Assembly: GCF_016811995.1 (NCBI RefSeq) | Contig: NZ_CP069159.1 | Location: 2,542,001 to 2,606,000 of the forward strand | Direction: 5' to 3' | Length of the DNA: 64,000 nt | Source of the DNA: Citrobacter sp. R56 | GTDB taxonomy: Bacteria; Pseudomonadota; Gammaproteobacteria; Enterobacterales; Enterobacteriaceae | Shown: positions 21,409 to 31,902 of the stretch, piece after piece | Layout: every line of letters starts with the position of its first letter | Numbering within the stretch: the stretch's first letter is position 1 | Position numbers and translations under genes: made by a program | Notes under the pieces: generated by a model | The model's input: the letters and a program-made list of their open reading frames with translations, nothing else | Told to the model about the DNA's origin: nothing | Databases searched by the model: none

Positions 21409-22800
21409 ATGAATTTTCCATTAGTTGCGAACATCGTGGTGTTCGTTGTACTGCTGTTTGTGCTGGCGCAAGCCCGTCACAAACAGTGGAGTCTGGCAAA
21501 GAAAGTACTGGTGGGTCTGGTCATGGGCGTGGTCTTTGGCCTTGCTCTGCACACGATTTACGGGTCTGACAGCCAGGTCTTAAAAGATTCAGTTCAGTGG
21601 TTCAACATTGTCGGTAACGGCTATGTGCAACTGCTGCAAATGATTGTTATGCCGCTGGTCTTCGCCTCGATCCTGAGTGCGGTGGCGCGTTTGCATAACG
21701 CCTCTCAACTGGGAAAAATCAGTTTTCTGACCATCGGCACCTTGCTGTTCACCACGTTGATCGCCGCTCTGGTGGGGGTACTGGTGACCAATCTGTTTGG
21801 TCTGACCGCGGAAGGTCTGGTGCAGGGAGGCGCAGAAACGGCGCGTCTGACCGCCATTGAAACCAACTATGTGGGCAAAGTGGCCGACCTCAGCGTACCG
21901 CAGCTGGTGTTGTCATTCATCCCGAAAAACCCGTTTGCCGACCTGACCGGGGCAAACCCGACGTCGATCATCAGCGTGGTCATTTTCGCTGCGTTCCTCG
22001 GCGTTGCGGCGCTGAAACTGCTGAAAGATGACGCGCCGAAAGGCGAGCGCGTGTTAACCGCCATCGATACCCTGCAGAGCTGGGTAATGAAACTGGTTCG
22101 TCTGGTTATGCAGTTAACGCCTTATGGCGTGCTGGCACTGATGACCAAAGTCGTGGCTGGTTCTAACCTGCAGGACATCATCAAGCTGGGAAGCTTTGTT
22201 GTGGCGTCCTATCTTGGCCTGGCGATTATGTTTGCCGTACACGGCGTTCTGCTTGGCGTTAATGGCGTCAGCCCGCTGAAATATTTCCGCAAAGTGTGGC
22301 CGGTCCTGACCTTTGCCTTTACCAGCCGTTCCAGCGCTGCGTCAATTCCGTTGAACGTTGAAGCGCAAACGCGTCGTCTGGGCGTACCGGAATCTATCGC
22401 CAGCTTTGCGGCCTCTTTTGGCGCGACCATTGGTCAGAACGGCTGTGCGGGTCTGTACCCGGCAATGCTGGCCGTCATGGTGGCACCGACCGTTGGCATT
22501 AACCCGCTGGATCCCGTATGGATTGCCACGCTGGTTGGTATCGTCACGGTAAGCTCTGCGGGTGTTGCGGGTGTGGGTGGCGGTGCGACGTTCGCCGCGC
22601 TGATCGTTCTGCCCGCCATGGGGCTGCCGGTCACGCTGGTTGCCCTGTTGATTTCCGTCGAACCGCTGATCGATATGGGGCGTACTGCGCTGAATGTCAG
22701 TGGCTCAATGACGGCCGGTACTCTGACCAGTCAATGGCTGAAGCAGACAGATAAAACCATTCTGGACAGCGAGGATGATGCCGAACTGGCTCATCACTAA
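21409..22800 (+). CDS. tcyP: L-cystine/sulfocysteine symporter
   Basis: This is a member of the dicarboxylate/amino acid:cation symporter family (463 residues, equal to E. coli TcyP/YdjN), which imports cystine and S-sulfocysteine across the inner membrane. Eight or more hydrophobic helices, the HP1 serine-rich loop ([13 protein letters not shown], about 304-316) and the [13 protein letters not shown] re-entrant region (about 380-392) typical of the fold are present. In E. coli it is controlled by CysB. An AGGAGAACGGGG ribosome site precedes the ATG. It is monocistronic with a strong terminator. Confidence 0.96.
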   Translation: MNFPLVANIVVFVVLLFVLAQARHKQWSLAKKVLVGLVMGVVFGLALHTIYGSDSQVLKDSVQWFNIVGNGYVQLLQMIVMPLVFASILSAVARLHNASQLGKISFLTIGTLLFTTLIAALVGVLVTNLFGLTAEGLVQGGAETARLTAIETNYVGKVADLSVPQLVLSFIPKNPFADLTGANPTSIISVVIFAAFLGVAALKLLKDDAPKGERVLTAIDTLQSWVMKLVRLVMQLTPYGVLALMTKVVAGSNLQDIIKLGSFVVASYLGLAIMFAVHGVLLGVNGVSPLKYFRKVWPVLTFAFTSRSSAASIPLNVEAQTRRLGVPESIASFAASFGATIGQNGCAGLYPAMLAVMVAPTVGINPLDPVWIATLVGIVTVSSAGVAGVGGGATFAALIVLPAMGLPVTLVALLISVEPLIDMGRTALNVSGSMTAGTLTSQWLKQTDKTILDSEDDAELAHH

Positions 22801-22816
22801 TCCGCTCTGATGATGT

Positions 22817-22855
22817 GAAAAAACCGCCTGTATCTCCTACAGGCGGTTTTTTTAT
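22817..22855. terminator. bidirectional terminator between tcyP and cedA
   Basis: ACCGCCTGTA and TACAGGCGGT form a perfect 10-bp stem with A and T runs on either side, so it can stop transcripts from tcyP and from the convergent cedA. Confidence 0.93.
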
Positions 22856-22861
22856 ATCCCC

Positions 22862-23104
22862 TTATTCCGCCAACTCATTTTCCTGGCGGATCTGATTTGC
22901 CCAGCGCTGCGCCGACTCCGGAACGGTAAACGCAGGCGATCGCTGAAACGACTCCCCCATTAAGACAAACGCGACGTATTTTCCACGCATAATCCACACG
23001 TCACGAAATGACTCCATTTTTATCGCGTGTTCCGGCTGCGCAGGCTCCACGCGTGGAACATAGCTGATAACCGGGCGATTTTGTTGGCGAAGAGGTTTCA
23101 TCAT
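22862..23104 (-). CDS. cedA: cell division activator CedA
   Basis: This small basic DNA/RNA-polymerase-binding protein was found in E. coli as a suppressor of over-initiation (dnaAcos) division block and later seen bound to RNA polymerase. The core FRDVWIMRGKYVAFVLMGESF and PAFTVPESAQRWANQIRQE (each quoted in part of the family motif) is well conserved. The start is uncertain: two adjacent ATGs (23104 and 23101) give 80 or 79 residues like E. coli, while the frame stays open to 23131 (89 residues). None has a good ribosome site. Confidence 0.85.
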   Translation of the reverse strand: MMKPLRQQNRPVISYVPRVEPAQPEHAIKMESFRDVWIMRGKYVAFVLMGESFQRSPAFTVPESAQRWANQIRQENELAE

Positions 23105-23271
23105 CAGTTGTTTCACTAAAGGCAAATTCAAAAAATCATAAAAACACTATCTTAGCCGATTTTGCCCCCCGGCGTCCTGCCCTGCGTGTGCGGTTACACG
23201 CATCGTAGCGATCGCGGATGGGAAAGTTGAAGGGGAAATAGCGAGCAGCAAATATAAAACATGGGTGAAAT

Positions 23272-23298
23272 AAAAAAAGCGGCGCTCTATCGCGCCGC
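23272..23298 (-). terminator. terminator of the chb operon
   Basis: On the minus strand GCGGCGC and GCGCCGC pair around GATAGA and are followed by a run of seven Ts. It lies just past the chbG stop. Confidence 0.9.
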
Positions 23299-23309
23299 AA
23301 ACTCAGGCT

Positions 23310-24068
23310 CTATACATCAAGAAAACTGCCGAGACGATACCCACGTTCCGCAATGGCATTTTTCAATGACGGGGACGTAAGCACATCAAGCTCAGTCAAG
23401 CGGGGGTAACAGTAGGCGCTCTGACGAAGTGTATTGTCGACAAAGGCCGGATGACACATGACTTCGAGTGATGCCTCGCCTTTTTCTGCAGAAGCGTCAA
23501 GCACCTGCAAAAAGAGCGATTCTGAAATCGCCTCACCATAAAACTCGCTGCTAAACCCTTGCGAGCTTCGCAGCGCCATCGGCAAATCGGTATCTTTAAA
23601 TACCGTCTGGCGATCGATTCGCAATGCAACACCCTGTTGTGCGGCAAAATGCGCCACCCGCGGGAAAATCTGCGGGAACATATGGACATGGTGATGGCTG
23701 TCCAGATGCGTTGGCGCTTTACCAAACAGTTCTATAAAACGCTGATACTGACATTCCAGTTCATGCGAAATTTCGTCCAGCGGTAAGTCGTCTTCTTCCG
23801 CCATCTGCCAGATCCATTTCCCCAGACGGCCATCACGGGTTAGCCCTGGCATCTGCGTTAACGGTTTCCCCAGCGTCAGAACAAAGTGCATCCCCACCGC
23901 AAGCTCAGGGACTTCACGGCTAAGTTGAACGGCATGATCGATAGCGTCACCATTGACCAGCGCGGTCGTGGAAGTGACCACACCATGACGACAGCTCTCC
24001 ACAATGCCGTAGTTTTGCCCTTTGCTCAGGCCAAAATCATCCGCATTCACAATCAATAAGCGTTCCAT
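23310..24068 (-). CDS. chbG: chitooligosaccharide deacetylase ChbG
   Basis: This YdjC-family mono-deacetylase removes an acetyl group from chitobiose and chitotriose (6-phosphates), a step needed to produce the ChbR inducer and to use these sugars. Metal-ligand motifs are VNADDFG (7-13) and [14 protein letters not shown] (about 122-135). The ATG after AGAGG gives 252 residues; a TTG-initiated version two codons longer is unlikely. It is the last gene of chbBCARFG, 12 bases after chbF. Confidence 0.95.
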   Translation of the reverse strand: MERLLIVNADDFGLSKGQNYGIVESCRHGVVTSTTALVNGDAIDHAVQLSREVPELAVGMHFVLTLGKPLTQMPGLTRDGRLGKWIWQMAEEDDLPLDEISHELECQYQRFIELFGKAPTHLDSHHHVHMFPQIFPRVAHFAAQQGVALRIDRQTVFKDTDLPMALRSSQGFSSEFYGEAISESLFLQVLDASAEKGEASLEVMCHPAFVDNTLRQSAYCYPRLTELDVLTSPSLKNAIAERGYRLGSFLDV

Positions 24069-24080
24069 AGCCAACCTCTG

Positions 24081-25430
24081 TTAGTGTTCTTTGAGCTTTT
24101 CAATGCAGTCCGCAAAATGAGGCAGCCACTTTTCATGCGCCAGAATCAGTTCGCGCGCCAGGCTTTCCGCATCACGGTCAGAATGCACCAGCGGGCTCAG
24201 GTTAAGCGCCAGCAAGACATCATTAAATTCACCGCTCAGCGCCGCCTTACTTGCCGCGACTTCAAATCCTTTAATGGTATAGATAAGACCCAACACTTTC
24301 TCGTCAAAATGCGTAATACGCGGATGCGGCGTGGCGCCATTGCGTCCTAACGTACAGGTCATTTCCACCGCCCAGTCAGCCGGAATATTATCGACATGCC
24401 CATGATGCGGGATGTTGACATAATGCTCAGTCTGCTTGTCATTATAGATTGCATTAATCACTTCACAGGCGGCGTCGGAGTAATACGCCCCGCCGCGTTG
24501 CTCAAGCTCTTTCGGCTTCACGTTAAGTTCTGGATTCTTATAAAGGTCAAAAAGTTGTTTCTCCACTTTTTGCACCACCTGAGCGCGAGCGCCGCCTTTA
24601 TAATATTCCCCTAATTCAATGGCCAGCATCTCTTTCTGTTTGAAGTAATACAGCAGATAAGAGCACGGCAGCAGATTCAGAGAACGAATTAACCCTTCGC
24701 TGAACGGCAGGTCGAAAATATTTTTCACCGTTGAGGCTTTCAACTCACCGGAGGCGACACCGTCCAGAAGTTCGGCAAACCGTGATTCACCATTTACCAG
24801 CACATCTTTAATAAAGACCATATGGTTCAAACCAAACAGGTCAATAGACAGATCGTCGTCTTCCGATAATTTCAGCACGTCATTAATAAACATCTTCATG
24901 CCAACCGGAATATTGCACACACCGATAAATTTCTTGAAGTTAGTGTGTCGGTAAACCGCTTCCGTCACCATTCCTGCCGGGTTGGTAAAGTTAATCACCC
25001 ACGCATTCGGGCAAAGTTCTTCCACATCGCGAATGATATCGAAAATAACCGGAATGGTACGCAACCCTTTGAACAGGCCGCCAGCGCCGTTGGTCTCCTG
25101 ACCAAGATATCCCTGACTGAGAGGGATACGCTCATCGAGTTCGCGGGCTTTCAGTTGGCCCACGCGCAGTTGGGTGGTGACAAAGTCAGCCCCTTTCAAC
25201 GCTTCACGGCGGTCGAGGGTCTTAAACAACTTCATCGGTACGCCAGCTTTGTCGATCATTCGCTGGCAAAGATCAAAAATAATATCCAGTTTCTCTTTGC
25301 CGCCTTCCACATCGACCAACCATAATTCGGAAACCGGTAATTCGTGATAACGCTTAATAAAGCCTTCAAGTAATTCAGGGGTGTAACTGCTCCCGCCACC
25401 AATGGTGACGATCTTTAATTTCTGGCTCAT
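24081..25430 (-). CDS. chbF: GH4 monoacetylchitobiose-6-phosphate hydrolase ChbF
   Basis: This is a family 4 glycosidase, NAD- and Mn-dependent, that hydrolyses the phosphorylated disaccharide after uptake and deacetylation. It has the Rossmann motif [16 protein letters not shown] (about 9-24), the QEsubstrate loop [12 protein letters not shown] (about 108-119), the [12 protein letters not shown] segment (about 147-158) and the metal ligands in GVCNIPVGM (Cys near 171). The 449 residues are the usual length. It follows chbR by 127 bases on the same strand. Confidence 0.95.
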   Translation of the reverse strand: MSQKLKIVTIGGGSSYTPELLEGFIKRYHELPVSELWLVDVEGGKEKLDIIFDLCQRMIDKAGVPMKLFKTLDRREALKGADFVTTQLRVGQLKARELDERIPLSQGYLGQETNGAGGLFKGLRTIPVIFDIIRDVEELCPNAWVINFTNPAGMVTEAVYRHTNFKKFIGVCNIPVGMKMFINDVLKLSEDDDLSIDLFGLNHMVFIKDVLVNGESRFAELLDGVASGELKASTVKNIFDLPFSEGLIRSLNLLPCSYLLYYFKQKEMLAIELGEYYKGGARAQVVQKVEKQLFDLYKNPELNVKPKELEQRGGAYYSDAACEVINAIYNDKQTEHYVNIPHHGHVDNIPADWAVEMTCTLGRNGATPHPRITHFDEKVLGLIYTIKGFEVAASKAALSGEFNDVLLALNLSPLVHSDRDAESLARELILAHEKWLPHFADCIEKLKEH

Positions 25431-25557
25431 AATATCTCCATTCAGTGTAAAAACACTGGCGTGTATTATGCTTCGCCCAAATACAGGACAGTCGCATGGC
25501 GTCCCGGCATTATTTTTCGGGCAAGCTTTAAAATAATTGAGTCGAACAAATAAATCG

Positions 25558-26400
25558 CTATTGATTTATTTCAGTTAATCTTTTCCGGTAGCTATTCGGC
25601 GTAAATGACGTCAGTTTTTTAAAGGTTTTAATGAACAGGCTTGGGCTACTGTATCCCGCTTCATAAGCGATATCGGTTACCGAATAGTTGGTCATTTCCA
25701 GCTGTTTTTTCGCAAAGTTGATACGGATTTCATTAATAATCTGCATCGGCGTTTTGCTGTAATAACGCTGGGTCGCGCGGGTCAGGTACTCCTGGGATTT
25801 TGCGGACAGGTATACCATATTTTCCAGCGCGCTTTCGCCAAACCGCGTTTTGTCGTGCATCGCCTCCACAGTGGCTTTAAGCCATTGTGGAATATCGCCA
25901 ATCACCTGCTCTTCCCGGTGGTGCCGTAACCGATTAATGATATAGAAGGTGACCACTTCTATAAATTCATCCAGTTCGTTGTCCCGAAAGTTGAGCGACG
26001 CAATCACTGTCTCGATATAGGTGAGAAAGGCGCTGTTAGCCCGATACACCTGCGATGCCACAAAGCAAAACGGTAATAAAGGGTGATAGTGCTGTTCAAA
26101 AAAACGTTTACTGATGCCGACATTCAGAATGCGCGTGGCGCCAAATTCGTAAAAACTTTGATGGTGAGACCCCAGAGGGATAAAAACAAAGTCTCCACGC
26201 TCCAGCAACACCCGCTTGCCGTTGATTTCCTGATAATAGCGACCGGTTAATACCAGGGTAAACTCATAGTAATCATGCTGGTGCAGCCCACTGATACTCT
26301 CAGTTTTGTTGTAGATAAACACATGGAAATTTTTACCGTTAAAAAGCTGCTGCTCAAAAGCGGTCGCAATTTCCGGCGCGTTAACCTGTAGCTGCATCAT
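25558..26400 (-). CDS. chbR: AraC-family regulator of the chb operon
   Basis: This is a transcription factor with an N-terminal cupin sensor (about 20-110) and a C-terminal double helix-turn-helix domain (about 180-275), which ends with [18 protein letters not shown]. The 280 residues equal E. coli ChbR. ChbR represses the operon without sugar and activates it with the deacetylated chitobiose 6-phosphate inducer, together with CRP and release of NagC. It is encoded inside its own operon, 11 bases after chbA. Confidence 0.95.
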   Translation of the reverse strand: MMQLQVNAPEIATAFEQQLFNGKNFHVFIYNKTESISGLHQHDYYEFTLVLTGRYYQEINGKRVLLERGDFVFIPLGSHHQSFYEFGATRILNVGISKRFFEQHYHPLLPFCFVASQVYRANSAFLTYIETVIASLNFRDNELDEFIEVVTFYIINRLRHHREEQVIGDIPQWLKATVEAMHDKTRFGESALENMVYLSAKSQEYLTRATQRYYSKTPMQIINEIRINFAKKQLEMTNYSVTDIAYEAGYSSPSLFIKTFKKLTSFTPNSYRKRLTEINQ

Positions 26401-26411
26401 ATTACCCCTCG

Positions 26412-26759
26412 CTATTTCAACTTCTCGTGAAGCTCTATCAACTCGGTGACCAGTTCACGCGCCAGCATTGATGTCATCAGATGGTCCTGAGCATGCACCA
26501 GAACCAGGCTGACTTTCATTTTACCTTCGCCCTGATCGCCTTCAATCAGTTTCGTCTGCACGAGATGCGCTTCATTGAGCGCCATGCGTGACTGCTCCAT
26601 CATAGCTTTTGCAGCTTCAAAATCACCCTGCTTGGCCTGCTTAAGCGCAGCGTATGCCAGGCTGCGAGCCTGACCCGAATTGATGATTAGCCCCATCACC
26701 ACTTCTTCAAGTTCTTCCGCTTCTGACTGCGTATCCACGATATTTTCGAGATCGATCAT
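26412..26759 (-). CDS. chbA: chitobiose PTS enzyme IIA
   Basis: This phosphotransfer subunit of the N,N'-diacetylchitobiose PTS (Lac family) has 115 residues from the ATG after GAGGACGG; a longer frame would read through the intergenic palindrome and is not credible. The phosphorylated His is in [11 protein letters not shown], His89 by this numbering. The three-helix bundle with [16 protein letters not shown] is as expected. It receives phosphate from HPr and passes it to ChbB. Confidence 0.95.
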   Translation of the reverse strand: MIDLENIVDTQSEAEELEEVVMGLIINSGQARSLAYAALKQAKQGDFEAAKAMMEQSRMALNEAHLVQTKLIEGDQGEGKMKVSLVLVHAQDHLMTSMLARELVTELIELHEKLK

Positions 26760-26779
26760 AATCCGTCCTCTGATGTGTC

Positions 26780-26801
26780 CCGGCATGGCGCGCCATGCCG
26801 G
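26780..26801. repeat. perfect 22-bp palindrome between chbC and chbA
   Basis: CCGGCATGGCG is followed at once by its own reverse complement, with no unpaired loop bases, between the chbC stop and the chbA ribosome site. As RNA it would form a GC-rich hairpin without a U tract, so it is not an intrinsic terminator. Such intercistronic hairpins can set segmental mRNA stability between the IIC and IIA genes. It also contains the AscI-like core GGCGCGCC. Confidence 0.8.
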
Positions 26802-26808
26802 ACTCAAT

Positions 26809-28167
26809 TTAGAATTTCAGTGCGTTGGCAATATCTTCTTCGCTTTCTTCTTCATCAATCGCGTTCTGTGCCTTGTTGGCAACCACCACGAACGGCAGAT
26901 AAATCAGCGTGGCAATCCCTAAGTTGAACAGTGCGACCAGCAGAGCAGCGACACTACCGTTGGTGTTAAAGAACGCCCCTAGCCCGGTTGGCATCGTCCA
27001 CGGCGCGATGTTGGTGATCGGCGGGATAATCCCCATGTAATAGGCCACCAGCGTGATACCTGCCAGAATCGGCTGTACCAGGATGAACGGAATAAACATC
27101 ACCGGGTTCATGATAATCGGCAAACCGAACAGAATAGGTTCGTTAATCTGGAAGATACCGGAAGGCAGCGCCAGTTTCGCAACCTGACGATAATCTGCAC
27201 GACGCGAGGCCAGGAAAATCGCAATAATCAGACCCAGAGTTGCACCGCTTCCGCCGAGGAAGATGTAGGAGTCCAGCATAGGTTTTGCCCACACGTGGAA
27301 CGTCTTACCGGCTTCCAGCGCCGCATCTACGGAACCATACTGCTGGTAGATAGCGATGTTTTCCAGAGCCCAGGGGGTCATGATGCCGCTGTCCAACGCC
27401 GTCAGCGCCAGTGAACCGTGAATACCGAAGAACCACAGCAGCGGAACAAACAGTACATACGCCCAACCTACCACACTGCCCAGCGACGCCAGCGGTGTAG
27501 AAATGGTGTCCATAATGATCTGGTGGAAGTTAGAACCGTAATTAGACAGCGCCCAGGCAATGATCCCCATAATAGAGAGAATAATGAACCCTGGAATTAA
27601 CGCCGAGAATGAGCGTGAAACAGATGTAGGCACACTGTCCGGTAATTTAATCACCCAGTTGCGGTGAACAATAAAGGTAAACATTTCGGCCACTGCCAGG
27701 CCAATAATAATACCGGAGATAATATTGGCACCGCCTAACCAGTTCGCTCCCACCGCATAGGCTTCACCTACGCTATATGGCGTTACGGTCATAAAGGCAG
27801 CGACAGATAACAGTCCTGCGGCCAATGAATCGACTTTACGCTCTTCCGCCAGCGCCATGCCAATAAAGAATGGCGCCATTAGGGACATGATACCCAGCGT
27901 ACCGTTATAGACGTTTCCGCCGATGCCTTTCAGACTGTTCAAGTTCTCAATCGTCGACGCATCAAGCCGAATGCCTAATGAATAAAAAAACGACCCCTCC
28001 CCAAAGCTCAGGAAAACGTTATTGATCAAGACAAACATGGCCCCCGCAAGGGTCAGCGGCATTAAGCGAATAAAGCCGTTTTTGATTGCATTGACGTGTG
28101 GTTGCTTTCCTATTTTAACAGCGAAAGGAAGGAGTACCTTTTCAAGTGAAGCAATAGCGTTACTCAT
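26809..28167 (-). CDS. chbC: chitobiose PTS enzyme IIC
   Basis: This is the membrane channel subunit of the diacetylchitobiose PTS, 452 residues with about ten transmembrane helices. It contains the family substrate-binding segment [14 protein letters not shown] (about 340-353) and the preceding GIHGS loop (about 248-252). It works with ChbA and ChbB to import and phosphorylate chitobiose. The acidic C-terminal tail ([16 protein letters not shown]) is cytoplasmic. It is separated from chbB by 79 bases. Confidence 0.96.
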   Translation of the reverse strand: MSNAIASLEKVLLPFAVKIGKQPHVNAIKNGFIRLMPLTLAGAMFVLINNVFLSFGEGSFFYSLGIRLDASTIENLNSLKGIGGNVYNGTLGIMSLMAPFFIGMALAEERKVDSLAAGLLSVAAFMTVTPYSVGEAYAVGANWLGGANIISGIIIGLAVAEMFTFIVHRNWVIKLPDSVPTSVSRSFSALIPGFIILSIMGIIAWALSNYGSNFHQIIMDTISTPLASLGSVVGWAYVLFVPLLWFFGIHGSLALTALDSGIMTPWALENIAIYQQYGSVDAALEAGKTFHVWAKPMLDSYIFLGGSGATLGLIIAIFLASRRADYRQVAKLALPSGIFQINEPILFGLPIIMNPVMFIPFILVQPILAGITLVAYYMGIIPPITNIAPWTMPTGLGAFFNTNGSVAALLVALFNLGIATLIYLPFVVVANKAQNAIDEEESEEDIANALKF

Positions 28168-28246
28168 AGAAAAATACCCTTAAATACCGCAATAAAATAT
28201 TGCGGTGAATGTTTATGAAATAACTCTTTGACGGGAAAATTTAAAA

Positions 28247-28567
28247 TTAATTTGCAGCGGCTTTTTTAATTGCTGCAACAGCAGCCTTAAGCACGCCTAA
28301 ACCATCGACTTTGCCATACAGCAGCGAGTCAATTACTTCTACAGGTTTGCCTGGTAACAGACGCTGAATTTCAGGCAACATATAAGCAATTTGCGGACCT
28401 AATAAAACGACATCTGCGACAGGTCCCTTTTCTCCGGCCAGTGTTTCAGGAAATGCTTCAATAACGACCGGAACTTCGTATTTCTCAGCCTGAGCACGCA
28501 TTTTCGATACCAGTAACGATGTCGACATGCCGGCAGAACAAAACAGATAAATGTGTTTCTTTTCCAT
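28247..28567 (-). CDS. chbB: chitobiose PTS enzyme IIB
   Basis: This is the cytoplasmic phosphotransfer subunit, in which Cys10 (LFCSAGMST) carries the phosphate. The ATG used gives 106 residues as in E. coli, with GAGGAACG as ribosome site; the open frame extends five codons further upstream without support. It is the first gene of chbBCARFG. The promoter region upstream (28568-28810) would carry the NagC, ChbR and CRP sites; I cannot delimit them by eye. Confidence 0.95.
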   Translation of the reverse strand: MEKKHIYLFCSAGMSTSLLVSKMRAQAEKYEVPVVIEAFPETLAGEKGPVADVVLLGPQIAYMLPEIQRLLPGKPVEVIDSLLYGKVDGLGVLKAAVAAIKKAAAN

Positions 28568-28813
28568 AAAAACGTTCCTCATGTGCGATTATCTGTCAGC
28601 CAGACATTGCGCAAGCCTTAACCTGCATCCATGCCTTGGGTAACTTGCGTAACCGAAATTACTTATTTAGGTGGCTGAAATGAGTATACGGTATCGAACC
28701 TGTGGATGGTATTTCCTTGACCTAACAAATTGTCTCTCATTGACCTTGCGTTATGACTGCCCTCACATTTTGGGCAAATAATTCGCGATAATAAATAAGA
28801 TTATCATCGCCAT

Positions 28814-28838
28814 AAAAAAACCGGCGCAATGGCCGGTT
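28814..28838 (-). terminator. osmE terminator
   Basis: AACCGGC and GCCGGTT pair around CATTGC on the minus strand, followed by seven Ts. It lies 33 bases past the osmE stop. Confidence 0.9.
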
Positions 28839-28870
28839 CTCTCAGATGCTCAGGCACCAGACAGGGAGGA

Positions 28871-29209
28871 CTACTTGCCTGTCTGTGGATCGGTGTCATA
28901 CTCTGCACAGGTCTGGTAACCCGAGTTAACGACATGCCCGGTATCGTCCAGCGCGACAAAATAGGTTTCCGTTTTACCATCCCGTTGACCCAGAATGTAT
29001 GTCTGGCAACTACCGCGAGCGTGGGTCATGCTCACCTCAGAAGAAGGTTTCCCGGCAATTTGTGCAACCTGCGCCCGGCTCATGCCTTTCTTCACATCTT
29101 TGACGACGGGTTGAACAAATTGGTCTTTGGTACGATCATATGCCGTACACCCTGCCAACATCGTCATTACGGCCGCTGCGCTTAGAATTCCTGCCATTTT
29201 CTTGTTCAT
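28871..29209 (-). CDS. osmE: osmotically inducible lipoprotein OsmE
   Basis: This 112-residue lipoprotein has a signal peptide ending in LAGC (lipidated Cys21) and a BamE/SmpA-like fold ([34 protein letters not shown]). In E. coli it is induced by high osmolarity and stationary phase (sigma-S). The exact role is unknown. It reads leftward, divergent from nadE; the 226-base gap between them carries both promoters with no motif I can name. Confidence 0.95.
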   Translation of the reverse strand: MNKKMAGILSAAAVMTMLAGCTAYDRTKDQFVQPVVKDVKKGMSRAQVAQIAGKPSSEVSMTHARGSCQTYILGQRDGKTETYFVALDDTGHVVNSGYQTCAEYDTDPQTGK

Positions 29210-29435
29210 TTTTCGTCCTCTTGTTTATCAGCGTGTTATATAAGCCTGGAATACATCAAACCATTTTTCAAGCTTACTATTCCTACGATACGCGTTTCGG
29301 AAAATTCTCTTTAGGCCAAATGTTCTCTTTTTACGCCGCAAATTGCGCCACTCGCGCCAGTGAACCTTGTCGTTTGCACAGCAAAGCGTTAGCTTTAACG
29401 CATCGTGATTATTTTGATCGTTTCGGAGGGGTTGA

Positions 29436-30272
29436 ATGACTCTGCAGCAAAAGATTATCCAGGCGCTTGGCGCAAAACCGCACATTAATGCCGAAGAAGA
29501 AATTCGCCGCAGCGTGGATTTTCTAAAATCCTATCTGAGCACCTACCCCTTTTTGAAATCGCTGGTGCTGGGGATCAGCGGCGGTCAGGACTCAACGTTA
29601 ACCGGTAAATTATGCCAGATGGCAATAACGGAGCTACGGGAAGAAACGGGGAATATGGCTCTGCAATTTATTGCCGTGCGTCTGCCTTATGGCGTACAGG
29701 CTGATGAACAAGACTGCCAGGATGCTATCTCCTTTATTCAGCCTGACCGCGTATTGACCGTCAATATTAAAGGCGCCGTGCTGGCCAGCGAGCAGGCGTT
29801 GCGCGAAGCGGGCATTGAGCTTAGTGATTTTGTCCGTGGTAACGAGAAAGCCCGTGAGCGAATGAAAGCCCAGTACAGCATCGCCGGGATGACCAGCGGC
29901 GTGGTGGTGGGGACCGATCATGCGGCAGAAGCGCTGACCGGGTTCTTCACCAAGTACGGTGACGGCGGTACCGATATCAACCCTATTTTTCGCCTGAATA
30001 AGCGTCAGGGGAAACAGCTGCTTGCCGCCCTGGGCTGCCCGGAGCATTTATATAAGAAAGCGCCTACCGCCGATCTCGAAGACGATCGCCCTTCGCTTCC
30101 TGACGAAGCCGCGTTAGGCGTCACCTATGACAATATTGATGATTATCTGGAAGGAAAAACGCTGGCGGTCGAAACAGCAAAAATTATTGAAGGCTGGTAT
30201 TTGAAGACGGAACACAAGCGCCGTACGCCGATTACCGTCTTTGATGATTTCTGGAAAAAAAGCGACCTCTGA
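29436..30272 (+). CDS. nadE: NAD synthetase, ammonia-dependent
   Basis: This enzyme makes NAD from nicotinic acid adenine dinucleotide with ATP and ammonia, the last step of NAD synthesis. The PP-loop [10 protein letters not shown] (about 45-54) is intact. There is no glutaminase domain, so ammonia is the donor. It is 278 residues, slightly longer than E. coli (275) at the C terminus. The GGAGGGGTTGA ribosome site precedes the ATG. In K-12 the next gene is cho; here a REP element and ves follow directly. Confidence 0.97.
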   Translation: MTLQQKIIQALGAKPHINAEEEIRRSVDFLKSYLSTYPFLKSLVLGISGGQDSTLTGKLCQMAITELREETGNMALQFIAVRLPYGVQADEQDCQDAISFIQPDRVLTVNIKGAVLASEQALREAGIELSDFVRGNEKARERMKAQYSIAGMTSGVVVGTDHAAEALTGFFTKYGDGGTDINPIFRLNKRQGKQLLAALGCPEHLYKKAPTADLEDDRPSLPDEAALGVTYDNIDDYLEGKTLAVETAKIIEGWYLKTEHKRRTPITVFDDFWKKSDL

Positions 30273-30282
30273 CCGTCACGTC

Positions 30283-30312
30283 AGGCCGGATAGCGCGTCC
30301 TCTATTCGGCCT
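30283..30312. repeat. single REP-like palindrome between nadE and ves
   Basis: AGGCCGGATAG and CTATTCGGCCT pair with one G-T mismatch around GCGCGTCC. It resembles a REP unit. It fills the site where K-12 carries cho. Confidence 0.75.
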
Positions 30313-30338
30313 GCCATTACCCGCAACACAATGTGAAA

Positions 30339-30914
30339 TTATTGCACCGACGCTGGCGCATGACCCGCCAGCCAGGTGATCTCGCTAAACAGCAGTTTCC
30401 CCTCAGATTTCAACAACCGCAGCGTATGCCGTCCATCATCCCAGCAAGCCCCTTGATCGGCCGTCAGTAATTTTTCGCCCAACTGCCAGGCCCCGCTAAT
30501 GACAAACACCACACCGCCGCGCGAGCCAAATGTCGTAAAGGAGCGGTCGGCGACTCTGACGTTCGCCTGGCAACAATCACGGCGGGTCATAATATTGAAA
30601 TCCATCGACATTTTCCCCTCCGTCAGTTTCGCTTTCACCGCATGCTCGCCCGCAAAGGTAAACGGCTGATGTCGTTTGAGGGTATGGGTAAAGGTATTGC
30701 CGCCGTCCAGCGTGACCTCGCCCCCTTCCAACAACGTAATCACACGCTCCACGCCGGGGAAAAGTGCAAACTCACCGTTTCCGGCAATAGAGGCGATGCT
30801 CGCGCGCCAGTGAAAGTCACGCGTCGCCGGAGGAAAACAACAAATTTCTCGCGTTTCACCCGCCCCATTACGCCAGAGGTTTACCGGCATTTTACGGATA
30901 TCAAAGTATTCCAT
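30339..30914 (-). CDS. ves: HutD/Ves-family cupin protein Ves
   Basis: This 191-residue cupin of the HutD/Ves family has the N-terminal motif [16 protein letters not shown] and the core strands [20 protein letters not shown]. In E. coli ves is a cold- and stress-responsive gene of unknown function; HutD relatives in pseudomonads modulate histidine catabolism. The ATG after CAGGAGTGACG is chosen (E. coli length); a frame 13 codons longer is unlikely. Confidence 0.9.
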   Translation of the reverse strand: MEYFDIRKMPVNLWRNGAGETREICCFPPATRDFHWRASIASIAGNGEFALFPGVERVITLLEGGEVTLDGGNTFTHTLKRHQPFTFAGEHAVKAKLTEGKMSMDFNIMTRRDCCQANVRVADRSFTTFGSRGGVVFVISGAWQLGEKLLTADQGACWDDGRHTLRLLKSEGKLLFSEITWLAGHAPASVQ

Positions 30915-31005
30915 CGTCACTCCTGAAAGATGCGGTGCGCCATAATCATGCACGGTATCGTTATCGGCAGCAGTGAGGATTTACCTTAGAGAGAAATAAA
31001 GAAAA

Positions 31006-31057
31006 CCCGCCGACCCTGTCCACCTCGTAAAGACGTGTTGTGAACAGGGCCGGCGGT
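31006..31057 (-). terminator. spy terminator
   Basis: The arms CCGCC-ACCCTGT and ACAGGG-GGCGG (with bulges) form a long stem on the minus strand, followed by TTTTCTTTATTTCT. It lies past the spy stop. Confidence 0.75.
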
Positions 31058-31077
31058 CTTGAATGTTGACTGCGAGA

Positions 31078-31563
31078 TTACTCGGCAGTTGCAGGCATTT
31101 TACCTTCATGCGCCGGACGTTCTGTCAGACGCTTCTCAAAATTAGCATTAAACTGTTTTTTCTGTTCAGGGGTCAGAATGTTGTAGATCTTGTTCTGGGT
31201 TTCCATGTGCGCCAGCATGTTCGCCTGACGCTGCTCTTCCATCTTGGCAATCTGCGCCTGCGCTTTGGCTTTATCGAAGGTGTCGCTGGCAATGATGTCA
31301 TGCATCGCGCGGCGTTCTTCTACCGGCGGACGTTTCATCTGGTCACGCTGGCCTTTCATGATTTCGCGAACCTGCTGTTTCTGCGCATCGGTCAGGTTCA
31401 GGTCTTTAAACATCATATCGTGATGCGGACCGAATTTACCTTTATGGTGCATCATCGGTTTTGCGTCAGTCGTGGCCGCGCTGGAAGTGTCAGCAGCGTG
31501 AGCCAGGTTTGCAGCGCCCAGCGCCAGCCCAGAGGCAACTAACAGTGCAGTTAATTTACGCAT
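31078..31563 (-). CDS. spy: periplasmic ATP-independent chaperone Spy
   Basis: This 161-residue protein has a signal peptide (MRKLTALLVASGLALG..., cleavage after AHA near residue 23) and a mature chain with the CpxP/Spy LTxxQ motifs LTDAQKQQ (about 57-64) and LTPEQKKQF (about 130-138). Spy is a cradle-shaped dimer that binds unfolded proteins; in E. coli it is induced by envelope stress through BaeSR and CpxAR. His- and Met-rich stretches (MMHHKGKFGPHHDMM) near the mature N terminus are typical. Confidence 0.96.
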   Translation of the reverse strand: MRKLTALLVASGLALGAANLAHAADTSSAATTDAKPMMHHKGKFGPHHDMMFKDLNLTDAQKQQVREIMKGQRDQMKRPPVEERRAMHDIIASDTFDKAKAQAQIAKMEEQRQANMLAHMETQNKIYNILTPEQKKQFNANFEKRLTERPAHEGKMPATAE

Positions 31564-31902
31564 AATCTTTATCCTTCCTTTCAGTTATTTTTACGGCATT
31601 CCTGATGAGGCTATGCCGTGTTGACGAGATTAACTTTACTGGCTTATTCGTCAATAAGTCAGAGCAACGGTAAAACAATGAAAGTGTAAAAAACAGTTTT
31701 TCGCCAATTATGAAGAAAAAAAGAATAAATCGTGGAGAGTTGAAATAAATAATTACAATACACTGATTTTGAAGGGATTATGAAAAACTATACCGGAACA
31801 GTGGTGATTAATAAAGCAGTTATCCAGGAATAATCCGTAATCATGCGACCGACTGTCTGATGCGTATAATACCCTCAGGTGAACACCTGAGGGTAAATAT
31901 CG
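31564..31902. other. spy promoter region and 3' end of the ast operon
   Basis: The left part should carry the spy promoter, reading leftward. A plus-strand GTAAAACAATGAAAG at 31670 resembles the CpxR direct repeat GTAAA-N5-GTAAA with two mismatches, a weak hint only. The right end has the ast terminator. The middle (31700-31850) is AT-rich with no recognisable gene. Confidence 0.45.
31871..31894 (-). terminator. ast operon terminator-like hairpin
   Basis: ACCCTCAGGTG and CACCTGAGGGT are perfect 11-bp arms around a two-base centre, eight bases after the astE stop. A clear U tract is lacking on the minus strand, so rho or processing may contribute. Confidence 0.65.

Noticed and set aside
31670..31691. 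CpxR box for spy
   Set aside because: Only a partial GTAAA direct repeat on the opposite strand with mismatches; not strong enough to list as a site.
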